Below are positions 1 to 5,805 of a stretch of 6,462 nt of DNA, one piece after another. The notes under the pieces were generated by a model. That model was not told the origin of the DNA. It did not search any database and saw only the letters and a program-made list of their open reading frames with translations. Numbering within the stretch: position 1 is the first letter of the stretch; each line of letters opens with the position of its first letter. The translations under genes and the position numbers were made by a program. The DNA is from Spirochaetia bacterium (GTDB taxonomy: Bacteria > Spirochaetota > UBA12135), in NCBI GenBank assembly GCA_003497555.1, contig DNNS01000222.1:1-6462 (forward strand). The letters are read 5' to 3'.

Positions 1-35
1 TTTACCCAAGAAATAAATTCGGCACCCTTAAAGAC

Positions 36-64
36 TTGACAAATACCGTAAGATCAATTATAAT
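36..64 (+). promoter_or_regulatory. Sigma70-type promoter of the regulator-SBP-lyase operon
   Basis: TTGACA at 36-41 and TATAAT at 59-64 are both exact consensus hexamers, separated by exactly 17 bp. The predicted transcription start, 7 bp after the -10 box, is at about position 71, which is the A of the ATG of the first gene. No Shine-Dalgarno sequence precedes that ATG, so the transcript would be leaderless. The promoter probably drives all three genes up to 4394, because the gaps between them are only 19 and 12 nt. Confidence 0.85.
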
Positions 65-91
65 AACTGTATGACTATAGTCAATCAGTTA
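64..91. promoter_or_regulatory. Candidate operator: 28-bp near-perfect palindrome over the transcription start
   Basis: The core TGACTATAGTCA (72-83) is a perfect 12-bp palindrome. It is flanked symmetrically by TAACTG (64-69) and CAGTTA (86-91), with one 2-bp mismatched step on each side (70-71 and 84-85). Twelve of the 14 base pairs are symmetric. It overlaps the last base of the -10 box, the predicted start site and the first seven codons. A dimeric regulator bound here would block initiation. Binding by the GntR/LacI-type protein encoded at this spot is an inference from position and symmetry. Confidence 0.6.
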
Positions 92-1171
92 AAAATTTCC
101 GCAGTATCCATCAAAGGCGCTAAGGCGCTTGAGCAAAATTTACTGGAAAAAATCAGTAAAGAAAAATACAAACCGCATGATCTTTTCCTTTCGCTTGAAA
201 AAATATCAAATATTTATAATGTCAATAAAACTACTGCCCAAAGAGCCCTGCACAGTCTGGTAGGCAAAAATTACTTATATCAAATTCACGGCAAGGGCAC
301 ATTTGTAGCGCCTCCGGCTGTTACTTTTCAAGTTCTTGTAATTGCCGATTACGAAACCGGAACAAATAATGATTTTGGCAGTATTTTTGGCATACCCGCT
401 TTTTTAAGAGGCGTATTAAAAAAGATTGATTTAGAAAAATATAATTATTCGCCTGTAATGCTGACAAAAAAAAAATTTATAGAAATTTTACCGGATATAG
501 AATTAATTTACCGATCCTGCCGGGGAGTTATTTTTTTTAGAAATATCGATATTTTTGTCAAGACCCTTCCGGTATTAAAAGATAAAAACATTCCTTCGTT
601 TTTTTACGGCTCTGATGCACTGCTGGAGTCAGTCAGCAATGCTGATTGCCTGGTATATAATGAAGGCGGCATAACAGATCTGGCAATAAATCATTTGTTA
701 AAATTATCACATAAAAAAATCAGTTATCTGTATATTGACGAATCGCCGACTCAGAAAAAAAGATTCAATCTGTTTCTCCAGGAAAATAAAAAATATAAAT
801 TCTGTACTGAAAACGATATTTTGTATTTTAAAACAATTAAAGAATTAATTCATAATAATATTATTCCGGATATTAAAAGGCTGCTTAAAAACGGGATTAC
901 TGCCATTATCTGCGGCCAGGAAGAAGCCGGTGTTTATTTTCTTAATAAATGCCTGATGGCCGGCATAAAAATTCCCGGCGAATTGTCAGTATTAACCATA
1001 AGTAATTATCCGATCTGCGCACTTACCCCGGTACCGTTAAGCGCAGTGCATATTCCTATTGAAGAAGATGCGGGGCGATGCCTGGAATTATTAATCGATA
1101 TTATTGAGCATGGATCAAAATCAGAAAAACATATATCCAAAACAACAATAGTCAGGCGTTTGAGTACATAA
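71..1171 (+). CDS. GntR-type winged-helix / LacI-type sensor transcriptional regulator (AraR-like architecture)
   Basis: Cytoplasmic transcription factor of 366 aa. Residues about 16-80 form a GntR-type winged helix: the helix pair around LEKISNIYNVNKTTAQRALHSL (42-63) and the wing GKGTFV (74-79). From about residue 86 (FQVLVIADYE) it is a periplasmic-binding-protein-like sensor of the LacI/GalR type, ending in the usual region (LSVLTISNYP, then the P-rich loop and VHIPIEEDAG, then a C-terminal VRRLS). This is the layout of AraR-like sugar repressors, so the ligand is probably a sugar or oligouronate, perhaps a product of the lyase encoded downstream. ATG 71 is the only usable start: no in-frame ATG, GTG or TTG occurs upstream before the stop at 29-31, or downstream before the DNA-binding domain is broken. 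There is no Shine-Dalgarno sequence. The gene contains an A10 run (466-475) and is more AT-rich than its operon partners. The exact ligand is unknown. Confidence 0.88.
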   Translation: MTIVNQLKISAVSIKGAKALEQNLLEKISKEKYKPHDLFLSLEKISNIYNVNKTTAQRALHSLVGKNYLYQIHGKGTFVAPPAVTFQVLVIADYETGTNNDFGSIFGIPAFLRGVLKKIDLEKYNYSPVMLTKKKFIEILPDIELIYRSCRGVIFFRNIDIFVKTLPVLKDKNIPSFFYGSDALLESVSNADCLVYNEGGITDLAINHLLKLSHKKISYLYIDESPTQKKRFNLFLQENKKYKFCTENDILYFKTIKELIHNNIIPDIKRLLKNGITAIICGQEEAGVYFLNKCLMAGIKIPGELSVLTISNYPICALTPVPLSAVHIPIEEDAGRCLELLIDIIEHGSKSEKHISKTTIVRRLST

Positions 1172-1178
1172 TCCATTA

Positions 1179-1185
1179 AAGGAGG
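1179..1185 (+). promoter_or_regulatory. Strong ribosome binding site that sets the SBP start
   Basis: AAGGAGG lies 5 nt before ATG 1191 but only 2 nt before the in-frame TTG at 1188. The spacing favours ATG 1191 as the true start, so the protein is 429 aa, one residue shorter than the longest open frame. Confidence 0.8.
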
Positions 1186-1190
1186 ATTTG

Positions 1191-2480
1191 ATGAATCAAA
1201 AAAAAATTTTTATCCTGGCAGCGGCTCTTTTTATTACAGCCTGTGCAGGCGGAGTCAGGAAAAAAGGCAAGCCGTTCGTGATTATGCATCCGCGCAATCC
1301 TGCCCTCGATCGAATTTTTCAGAAAATCGGAAAGGAATTCCAGGCAGCGCATCCGCATCTGAAAGTAGAGCTGCAGCCTGCCTACGCTACCGGTTTTTAC
1401 AGTAAAATACTGACAGCGATGGCAGGGGGTTCGGCGCCCGATGTGTTTTATATGACCGGGAAAGCAGTTACTGATTTCGGGCAAAGGGGGACACTGGCTG
1501 ATCTCGGGCCATTTATCGAAAAAGACAATTTCCCCCTGGGCGATATTCCGCCGCAGGCCCTGGATGAAATCGGCATAAATTCCGGAAATATATTCGCTCT
1601 GCCGCTCACCGGCGGTGCATCCGCCCTGTTTTACAATAAAGACCTGTTTGAAAGATGCGGCCTTGCGGAACCGGATAACAAATGGACATGGAAAGAATAT
1701 CTGCAGGCTGCAAAAAAACTGACCATAGACGAAGATAAAGACGGCCGGCCGGATGTAATCGGCACCTCCAGTGATCTTACTTACTGGGCAGGCATGCTCC
1801 CGTGGATTTGGGCAGCCGGCGGAGATCTGCTTTCTTTAGACGGAAACCAATGTACTGTCGGTTCAGAACAAGCAGCCGTTGCTGTACAATTTCATCTTGA
1901 CTTAATCAATAAACACAAAGTTACTGTAAATGAATCAAGTTTAAGCACCACAGGCACCAGCAGCGAGCTTTTCAGTACCGGTAAAGTCGCCATGATGGTG
2001 ACACTTCCCTGGGCTATATGGGAAATGGCCAGTACCGGCAGAAAAAACAAATTAAACATTGCTCTTCCTCCGGCCGGTCCGCAAAAAAGAATTTCCCGCT
2101 ATACCGGAGAGGCTGTAGTAATATGGGCAGGCAGCAAATACAAAGAAGAAGCATGGGATTTTTTAAAAAGAATAACATCGGCTGCAGTTGGAAACGAACT
2201 TGTCAAACGCTACTGGCAGAGTACACGGCTCAGTGTGTTACAATCATCGGTTTTCCAGAATCCAGATACAGAGTTTCGTGAAGAAATTTTGTACAAGGTG
2301 CTTGTTAATTCCCGATCATTGCCTGATATGCGTAAACTGGGAGGGCAGGATGGCATTATCAGGGATATATGGAATAACGAGATGACTCTCTGCATTAAAG
2401 ACGGCAAATCGGCCGCAGCTGCACTCCTGGAAATTCAGCATAAATTAAATGCCGAACTGCATAATTATAAAAGTAAATAG
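1191..2480 (+). CDS. Extracellular solute-binding lipoprotein, family 1 (CUT1-type sugar ABC transporter)
   Basis: A 429-aa binding protein for oligosaccharides or sugars. Residues 1-17 are a lipoprotein signal peptide (two Lys, hydrophobic stretch) ending in the lipobox ITAC with acylated Cys18. Residue +2 is Ala, not Asp, so in a Gram-negative cell it could go to the outer membrane. The mature part has family 1 SBP hallmarks: SAPDVFYM (81-88), ALPLTGGASALFYNKDLFE (136-154) in the first lobe, WTWKEYLQAAKKLT (165-178), a Ca-loop-like acidic stretch DEDKDGRPD (180-188), and a TGEAVVIWAGSKYKEEAWDFLK hinge/helix region near residue 310. Length is normal for the family. It sits 19 nt after the regulator and 12 nt before the lyase, so all three are one operon. 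No permease or ATPase gene accompanies it, so it must share a transporter encoded elsewhere or act as a surface binder. An A9 run occupies codons 3-5. Confidence 0.9.
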   Translation: MNQKKIFILAAALFITACAGGVRKKGKPFVIMHPRNPALDRIFQKIGKEFQAAHPHLKVELQPAYATGFYSKILTAMAGGSAPDVFYMTGKAVTDFGQRGTLADLGPFIEKDNFPLGDIPPQALDEIGINSGNIFALPLTGGASALFYNKDLFERCGLAEPDNKWTWKEYLQAAKKLTIDEDKDGRPDVIGTSSDLTYWAGMLPWIWAAGGDLLSLDGNQCTVGSEQAAVAVQFHLDLINKHKVTVNESSLSTTGTSSELFSTGKVAMMVTLPWAIWEMASTGRKNKLNIALPPAGPQKRISRYTGEAVVIWAGSKYKEEAWDFLKRITSAAVGNELVKRYWQSTRLSVLQSSVFQNPDTEFREEILYKVLVNSRSLPDMRKLGGQDGIIRDIWNNEMTLCIKDGKSAAAALLEIQHKLNAELHNYKSK

Positions 2481-2484
2481 GAGG
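2479..2484 (+). promoter_or_regulatory. Ribosome binding site of the lyase gene, overlapping the SBP stop codon
   Basis: AGGAGG begins inside the TAG stop codon (2478-2480) of the solute-binding protein gene and is 8 nt from ATG 2493. This layout supports co-transcription and translational coupling of the two genes. Confidence 0.8.
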
Positions 2485-2492
2485 GCGTTGCC

Positions 2493-4394
2493 ATGAAAAA
2501 ATGTATTTTGGTTATTATTTTTTCCATTTTTACCGTAAGCCTATATGCTGATAATATTTTTAGTAACGGTGACTGTGAAAAAATTATTTCAGCTGCCAAA
2601 TTTCCCAAAAATCAGACTGTGGCCCGTACTTTGCTGTCTGAATTTATACCTGAAAACTGGGCTGCTTATAACGGCGATGGAGACTTAAAATGGGGAACAG
2701 CAGATAAAGAAAAAAACAGCGGCAAGTATTCGGTTTTTCTGGAATTTGTCAATGGCAATCAGCAAAGCGGCAAGGCACGGGCTGCTCTTTGTTTCGGGCT
2801 GGCTAACGGTTATACAGGAACAGATGCCATAGCCTGTGAAGCCGATACTGCTTATGAAATATCCTGGTACATGAAAGGTAATTTCAGCCGGGTTGACACA
2901 AAAATTATTCTCTGGAAAGGCGATCTGGGGCCAAAAGATCGAAGCAGTATCAAACTGCAATTGCGGACAAAAATACAGGCTAAAGACAATTGGGAAAAAT
3001 ATTCCGGATTTTTCAAAAGCGGTCCGGACAGTAAAACCTTTACTATGGAAATAGGAATCCTGGATGATCCGTGCGAACTTAAACCGGGCGATCGTATATA
3101 CATTGACGATGTATATATACGAAAAGCTCCGGAGGGCATTACAGAAGGAGCTGTTGATAACAGTATTTTCCGCGACCCCCAAAATAGTTTGACAGCCGAA
3201 GAATTGCGCAGAAAGGGGATCAGCAGGGAAAACTCCCTGTCAAACAAACCGAGAACTTTTCTGGTTTCTTATACTCACCTGAAAAATATGCAAAAAGAAT
3301 TTTTGTCTCCTAAAAAAGAATGGCAAAAAAAAATTGCTGAAAAACTGGCAGAACTGGGAGAAGCAAGTATTACCAATGGTCCGTGGTCTGTAATGGATAA
3401 AAGCGATAAGGTGCTGGCCCCAAGCGGCGACAAACATGATTTTATTTCTTACAGTCCTTATCACTGGTTAAACGAAAAGGGCGAGGTAGAATGGCGAGAC
3501 GGTGAAGTTAATCCGCACACCAAAACACCGGATCATGAAGGGCTTTATGCCATGCTCAGTGCAGTACGTACTTTAACCTGGGCAGGATATTTTTTAAATA
3601 ATAAAAAATACATGGAACGCGGAGCTTATTTATTGAAATACTGGTTTCTAACTCCTGAAACCGCCATGAATCCGAATTTGAATTATTCGGGAGTACTGCC
3701 CGGGGCCAAGACAGGAAGAGCTGTGGGCATTCACCGGCTGACAAAAATGCCCGAGATAATTGATTGTATCGGATTGCTGCAGGATGCCGTAATATGGACT
3801 GCTTCTGATCAAAAAAAGATGGTAGAATGGCTGGAAAAATACCTGGCATGGGCTACCGAAAGCAAACTGGGGCACGAAGAACGCACAGCTAAAAATAATC
3901 ACGCGGTATTTTACGGCAATCAAATGCTGGCTATAGCCTTATATACCGGCAACACTCAACTGGCTTCCTATTTTATCAATAACCACTACCATGAAATGCT
4001 GCGCCAGATAGAGCCGGACGGTTCCATGCCGCTGGAGCTGCAAAGAACCAGACCTTTTCATTATGTTTTATATAATATTGACGCTTTCACCTGGTATGCA
4101 GAGCTGGCTTTTAATTTACAGATTGATTTATATAACAAAAAAGATGTTCGCGGGGCAGGTTTGAAAAATACTTTTATCTGGCTTGCTCCCTTTTTTAAAG
4201 GAGAAAAAGAACTTCCTGCGGATTCCGTGCCCAAGCCGGAATTGCCGAAAGAATATCATATTTTTAAAACTGCCCGGATTGCAGCTTTGCGGTTTAATAT
4301 GTATGAGGGTGAAAAATATTATCGAAAATTATTTCCGGAAACCTGGGATATGGAATTTCAAAATGTTTTCTGGCCGCCTCCGGATATACATTAA
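2493..4394 (+). CDS. Secreted alginate lyase-family protein (PF05426, PL5/PL38-like) with N-terminal CBM-like domain
   Basis: A 633-aa exported enzyme predicted to cleave a uronate-containing polysaccharide by beta-elimination. Residues 1-19 are a signal peptide with a likely type I cleavage site after LYA. Residues about 20-212 look like a jelly-roll carbohydrate-binding module (NIFSNGDCE at the start, aromatic beta strands, RIYIDDVYIRK at the end). Residues about 255-570 match the alginate lyase (alpha/alpha)-toroid: DFISYSPYHW (316-325), WRDGEVNP (334-341), MNPNLNYSGVLPG (392-404), GRAVGIHRL (408-416), the catalytic NNH (468-470) followed by YGNQ, then EPDGSMPLELQRTRPFHYVLYN (507-528), with Y524 the probable catalytic tyrosine. 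All expected active-site positions are present, so it should be active. Substrate could be alginate, glucuronan or another polyuronate; the family alone does not decide. It is the last gene of the operon. An A9 run lies at 3325-3333. Confidence 0.85.
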   Translation: MKKCILVIIFSIFTVSLYADNIFSNGDCEKIISAAKFPKNQTVARTLLSEFIPENWAAYNGDGDLKWGTADKEKNSGKYSVFLEFVNGNQQSGKARAALCFGLANGYTGTDAIACEADTAYEISWYMKGNFSRVDTKIILWKGDLGPKDRSSIKLQLRTKIQAKDNWEKYSGFFKSGPDSKTFTMEIGILDDPCELKPGDRIYIDDVYIRKAPEGITEGAVDNSIFRDPQNSLTAEELRRKGISRENSLSNKPRTFLVSYTHLKNMQKEFLSPKKEWQKKIAEKLAELGEASITNGPWSVMDKSDKVLAPSGDKHDFISYSPYHWLNEKGEVEWRDGEVNPHTKTPDHEGLYAMLSAVRTLTWAGYFLNNKKYMERGAYLLKYWFLTPETAMNPNLNYSGVLPGAKTGRAVGIHRLTKMPEIIDCIGLLQDAVIWTASDQKKMVEWLEKYLAWATESKLGHEERTAKNNHAVFYGNQMLAIALYTGNTQLASYFINNHYHEMLRQIEPDGSMPLELQRTRPFHYVLYNIDAFTWYAELAFNLQIDLYNKKDVRGAGLKNTFIWLAPFFKGEKELPADSVPKPELPKEYHIFKTARIAALRFNMYEGEKYYRKLFPETWDMEFQNVFWPPPDIH

Positions 4395-4396
4395 GC

Positions 4397-4439
4397 CGGT
4401 ATTTATATTTTGTTTCAAATCGACAATATGATTATACCG
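4397..4439. other. Weak AT-rich hairpin between convergent genes, possible poor bidirectional terminator
   Basis: The 81 bp between the lyase stop and the radC stop contain an interrupted inverted repeat: CGGTAT (4397-4402) with ATACCG (4434-4439), and inside it ATATT (4405-4409) with AATAT (4425-4429). No T-run follows on either strand, so it is not a canonical intrinsic terminator. A second short stem (4456-4471, TCCG-GAT / ATCGGA) lies just beyond the radC stop and also lacks a T-run. No convincing terminator is visible here. Confidence 0.25.
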
Positions 4440-4475
4440 CAAAGCAGTGCCATTGTCCGGATCTTATCGGAAAAT

Positions 4476-5159
4476 TCAGGATCGGCAGCGAATAGCGGTT
4501 TCCATCAGGCTGCAATAGCCCTGCTCGCCGACCACAATATGATCAAGCAGATTGATATCAAAGTAGCGGCAGCGCTCCCTGATTTCTTTGGTCAGGCGTA
4601 AATCTTCACTGGTGGGAACCGGCAGTTTTTCCAGGTGGTTATGCACCAGAATAATATTGGAATAATTGCTTTTCAGGATTATTCTGATAAGCTCGCGCAC
4701 GTAAATAATAATTTCGTTATCGGTACCTGTGGAAAATTCCATTTCAAATTTGAGATGCAGAGAGTGATTGAGAAAAAGTACAAACAGGGCTTCGCGCGTA
4801 TAGCCCTTGAATTTATGACGCATATACTCAAAAATTTTCTCGGTATAATCAAGGCGTATACCGATTTGATCCGCTTTGTTATTGACGCGTCTGGAAAGCT
4901 CAATAGCCGCAAGTATTTTTGACGCTTTTTTTTTATTTATGCCCTTGATGGCGCATAGTTCCGGCAAATCAAGTTTGGTAATATTGGCAATGCCGTAAAA
5001 TTTATTGATAATCATTCTGCCGATATCAATTGCATTGACGCCCCTGGTACCGTTTCCAATAATAACCGCCAGAAGCTCCGAATCGCTTAACTCGCCGATA
5101 CGGTTGTCAAGTATTTTAAATACAGGCTGATCTGCCGCGGGGAGTTTTTTAATTATCAT
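4476..5159 (-). CDS. radC: RadC family (UPF0758, JAB/MPN) protein with altered HNHPSG motif
   Basis: A 227-aa cytoplasmic protein of usual RadC length. Residues 1-90 are the N-terminal UPF0758 part: the LSDSELLAVIIGNGTRG motif (24-40) and a helix-hairpin-helix around LCAIKGINKKKASKILAAIELSRR (68-91). Residues about 100-226 are the JAB/MPN (JAMM) domain: Glu123 in YTREALFVLFLN, His173 and His175, Asp186, and LLDHIVVGEQGYCSLME (204-220). The usual signature HNHPSGxPxPSxxD reads HNHLEKLPVPTSED: the likely metal ligands are kept, but Pro-Ser-Gly is Leu-Glu-Lys and the later Ser is Thr. The PRE motif is also VRE. RadC proteins have no agreed function; the old DNA repair role is not supported and a link to mobile DNA is often suggested. 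The ATG lies inside the end of the receiver gene (11-nt overlap) with no Shine-Dalgarno sequence, so translation is probably coupled. A T9 run at 4926-4934 lies in the helix-hairpin-helix region. Confidence 0.85.
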   Translation of the reverse strand: MIIKKLPAADQPVFKILDNRIGELSDSELLAVIIGNGTRGVNAIDIGRMIINKFYGIANITKLDLPELCAIKGINKKKASKILAAIELSRRVNNKADQIGIRLDYTEKIFEYMRHKFKGYTREALFVLFLNHSLHLKFEMEFSTGTDNEIIIYVRELIRIILKSNYSNIILVHNHLEKLPVPTSEDLRLTKEIRERCRYFDINLLDHIVVGEQGYCSLMETAIRCRS

Positions 5160-5532
5160 GGCCGAGATACTTTGTCAGGATATATTTTTTCAGACCGGAT
5201 AAATTCAGATCGAAAATATCAAAAACTTCTTTAATATTATGGTTTGGATATTTCTCAATATTATAAATCTCCCGGCTTATCGAATAAAAAACAACGCCCA
5301 GGCGGGGATTGAGCGAATAGCATTTTTGCGCAAACTCCATACCGGAAAGAAACGGCAGGCTGTTATTGCAAATAATCAGCGCATAATCGCGGCAGCTGAT
5401 CGCTTTTAGGGCATTAAGCGGATTATCAAAAATATGAAATAATATATGAGGCGGGAAAATATGTCTGTATAATGAATTCATCTGTTCGATATTTTCAACA
5501 ATCATGATGCGTTTTTTTTCTTCGGATTGCAT
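5149..5532 (-). CDS. Stand-alone pseudo-receiver (CheY-like fold, phosphoacceptor Asp replaced)
   Basis: A 127-aa protein that spans only a receiver domain, without any output domain. The fold markers are clear: RIMIVEN (8-14) for strand 1, ALIICNNSLPFLSGMEF (51-67) for strand 3 and its loop, and GVVFYSIS (79-86) for strand 4. The phosphorylation site is missing. The position of the acceptor Asp in the D-x-x-[ML]-P-x-x-x-G pattern is Asn56, the acidic pair is Glu13-Asn14, and the conserved Lys position appears to be Asp108; Ser84 stands for the usual Thr/Ser. It is therefore probably a phosphorylation-independent protein-interaction module. It overlaps radC by 11 nt, which suggests that the two products act together, RadC being the possible partner. 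The start ATG (5532-5530) has a weak GGGA 3 nt upstream. The good promoter is about 170 nt upstream, leaving a long leader. A T8 run (5512-5519) sits near the start. Confidence 0.7.
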   Translation of the reverse strand: MQSEEKKRIMIVENIEQMNSLYRHIFPPHILFHIFDNPLNALKAISCRDYALIICNNSLPFLSGMEFAQKCYSLNPRLGVVFYSISREIYNIEKYPNHNIKEVFDIFDLNLSGLKKYILTKYLGHDN

Positions 5533-5573
5533 GTTTCCCTTTTTTTACCGGTTCTGCTGTATATTATGAATTG

Positions 5574-5592
5574 CCTGCATATTTTTTGCAGG
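5574..5592 (-). other. Hairpin in the leader of the receiver-radC mRNA
   Basis: CCTGCA (5574-5579) and TGCAGG (5587-5592) are perfect inverted repeats with a 7-nt AT-only loop. G-U pairs could lengthen the stem by two in RNA read from the + strand only. It lies about 40 nt before the receiver start codon, inside the predicted leader. No T-run follows it on the minus strand, so it is not a terminator. Its role is unknown. Confidence 0.35.
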
Positions 5593-5643
5593 TGTCTGCG
5601 GAAATTTACAGTTTTAAAGGCAGGAAAGTTATATTTTTTGCAT

Positions 5644-5656
5644 AATTGCAGCAATT
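5644..5656. repeat. Short perfect inverted repeat AATTGC-A-GCAATT
   Basis: A 13-bp inverted repeat with a single central A, in the predicted leader of the receiver-radC transcript about 45 nt after the predicted start. With a 1-nt spacer it cannot form an RNA hairpin of that size, so a protein binding site on DNA is more plausible, but chance is possible in AT-rich sequence. Confidence 0.3.
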
Positions 5657-5705
5657 GGTTGTATAGCATATTGTCCGCAGTCCTTATTTATCCTATTAAA
5701 ATATA

Positions 5706-5734
5706 ATTATAGTACTTTTTTATACTTTTTTCAA
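5706..5734 (-). promoter_or_regulatory. Sigma70-type promoter for the receiver-radC pair
   Basis: On the minus strand TTGAAA (5734-5729) is followed by exactly 17 bp and TATAAT (5711-5706). That is five of six and six of six consensus bases at the ideal spacing. The predicted start is about 5699, giving a 167-nt leader before the receiver ATG. An 11-base A/T run (5740-5750) just upstream of the -35 box could act as an UP-like or bent element. The AGTACT box overlaps the -10 hexamer. Confidence 0.75.
5707..5716. repeat. TTATAGTACT box 1, at the -10 region of the receiver-radC promoter
   Basis: First copy of a 10-mer found again at 5796-5805. Its AGTACT core (5711-5716) is palindromic and overlaps the -10 hexamer of the leftward promoter. 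Its position fits an operator for a repressor, most simply the neighbouring XRE protein. That assignment is an inference. Confidence 0.45.
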
Positions 5735-5773
5735 GCATCAAAAAAAAAAATCCGGCAATAACGCACTAATCTC

Positions 5774-5802
5774 TTGTAATATTTATTTTTATGATTTATA
5801 GT
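5774..5802 (+). promoter_or_regulatory. Candidate promoter of the XRE regulator gene
   Basis: TTGTAA (5774-5779), a 17-bp spacer and TATAGT (5797-5802) give four of six and five of six consensus matches. The predicted start is about 5809, leaving a leader of only about 12 nt with no Shine-Dalgarno sequence before ATG 5821. A TATAAA at 5813-5818 is an alternative -10, but it would start transcription inside the coding sequence. Confidence 0.5.
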
Positions 5803-5805
5803 ACT
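5796..5805. repeat. TTATAGTACT box 2, at the -10 region of the XRE promoter
   Basis: Second copy of the 10-mer, with a slightly longer palindromic core TAGTACTA (5799-5806). It overlaps the -10 hexamer of the rightward promoter. The centres of the two AGTACT cores are 89 bp apart. Cro/CI-type regulators commonly repress their own promoters from sites in this position, so autoregulation is likely. Confidence 0.45.

Noticed and set aside
1188..1190. TTG as start codon of the solute-binding protein
   Set aside because: It is only 2 nt from the AAGGAGG sequence, whereas the adjacent ATG 1191 is 5 nt away.
1176..1484. Minus-strand open frame of 102 codons over the start of the SBP gene
   Set aside because: It lies fully opposite a well-recognised SBP with a strong Shine-Dalgarno sequence; its translation shows no domain or family pattern.
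2685..3247. Two long minus-strand open frames (165 and 131 codons) opposite the lyase N-terminal domain
   Set aside because: Both are antisense to a continuous, secreted two-domain protein, overlap each other, and have Cys/Phe/Ser-rich translations typical of antisense frames.
4410..4922. Plus-strand open frames of 63 and 95 codons opposite radC
   Set aside because: They are antisense to the conserved RadC domains and have no Shine-Dalgarno sequence or recognisable motif.
5563..5591. A promoter closer to the receiver gene (CATAAT with CTGCAA)
   Set aside because: The -35 match is only three of six, far poorer than the TTGAAA-17-TATAAT promoter at 5706-5734.
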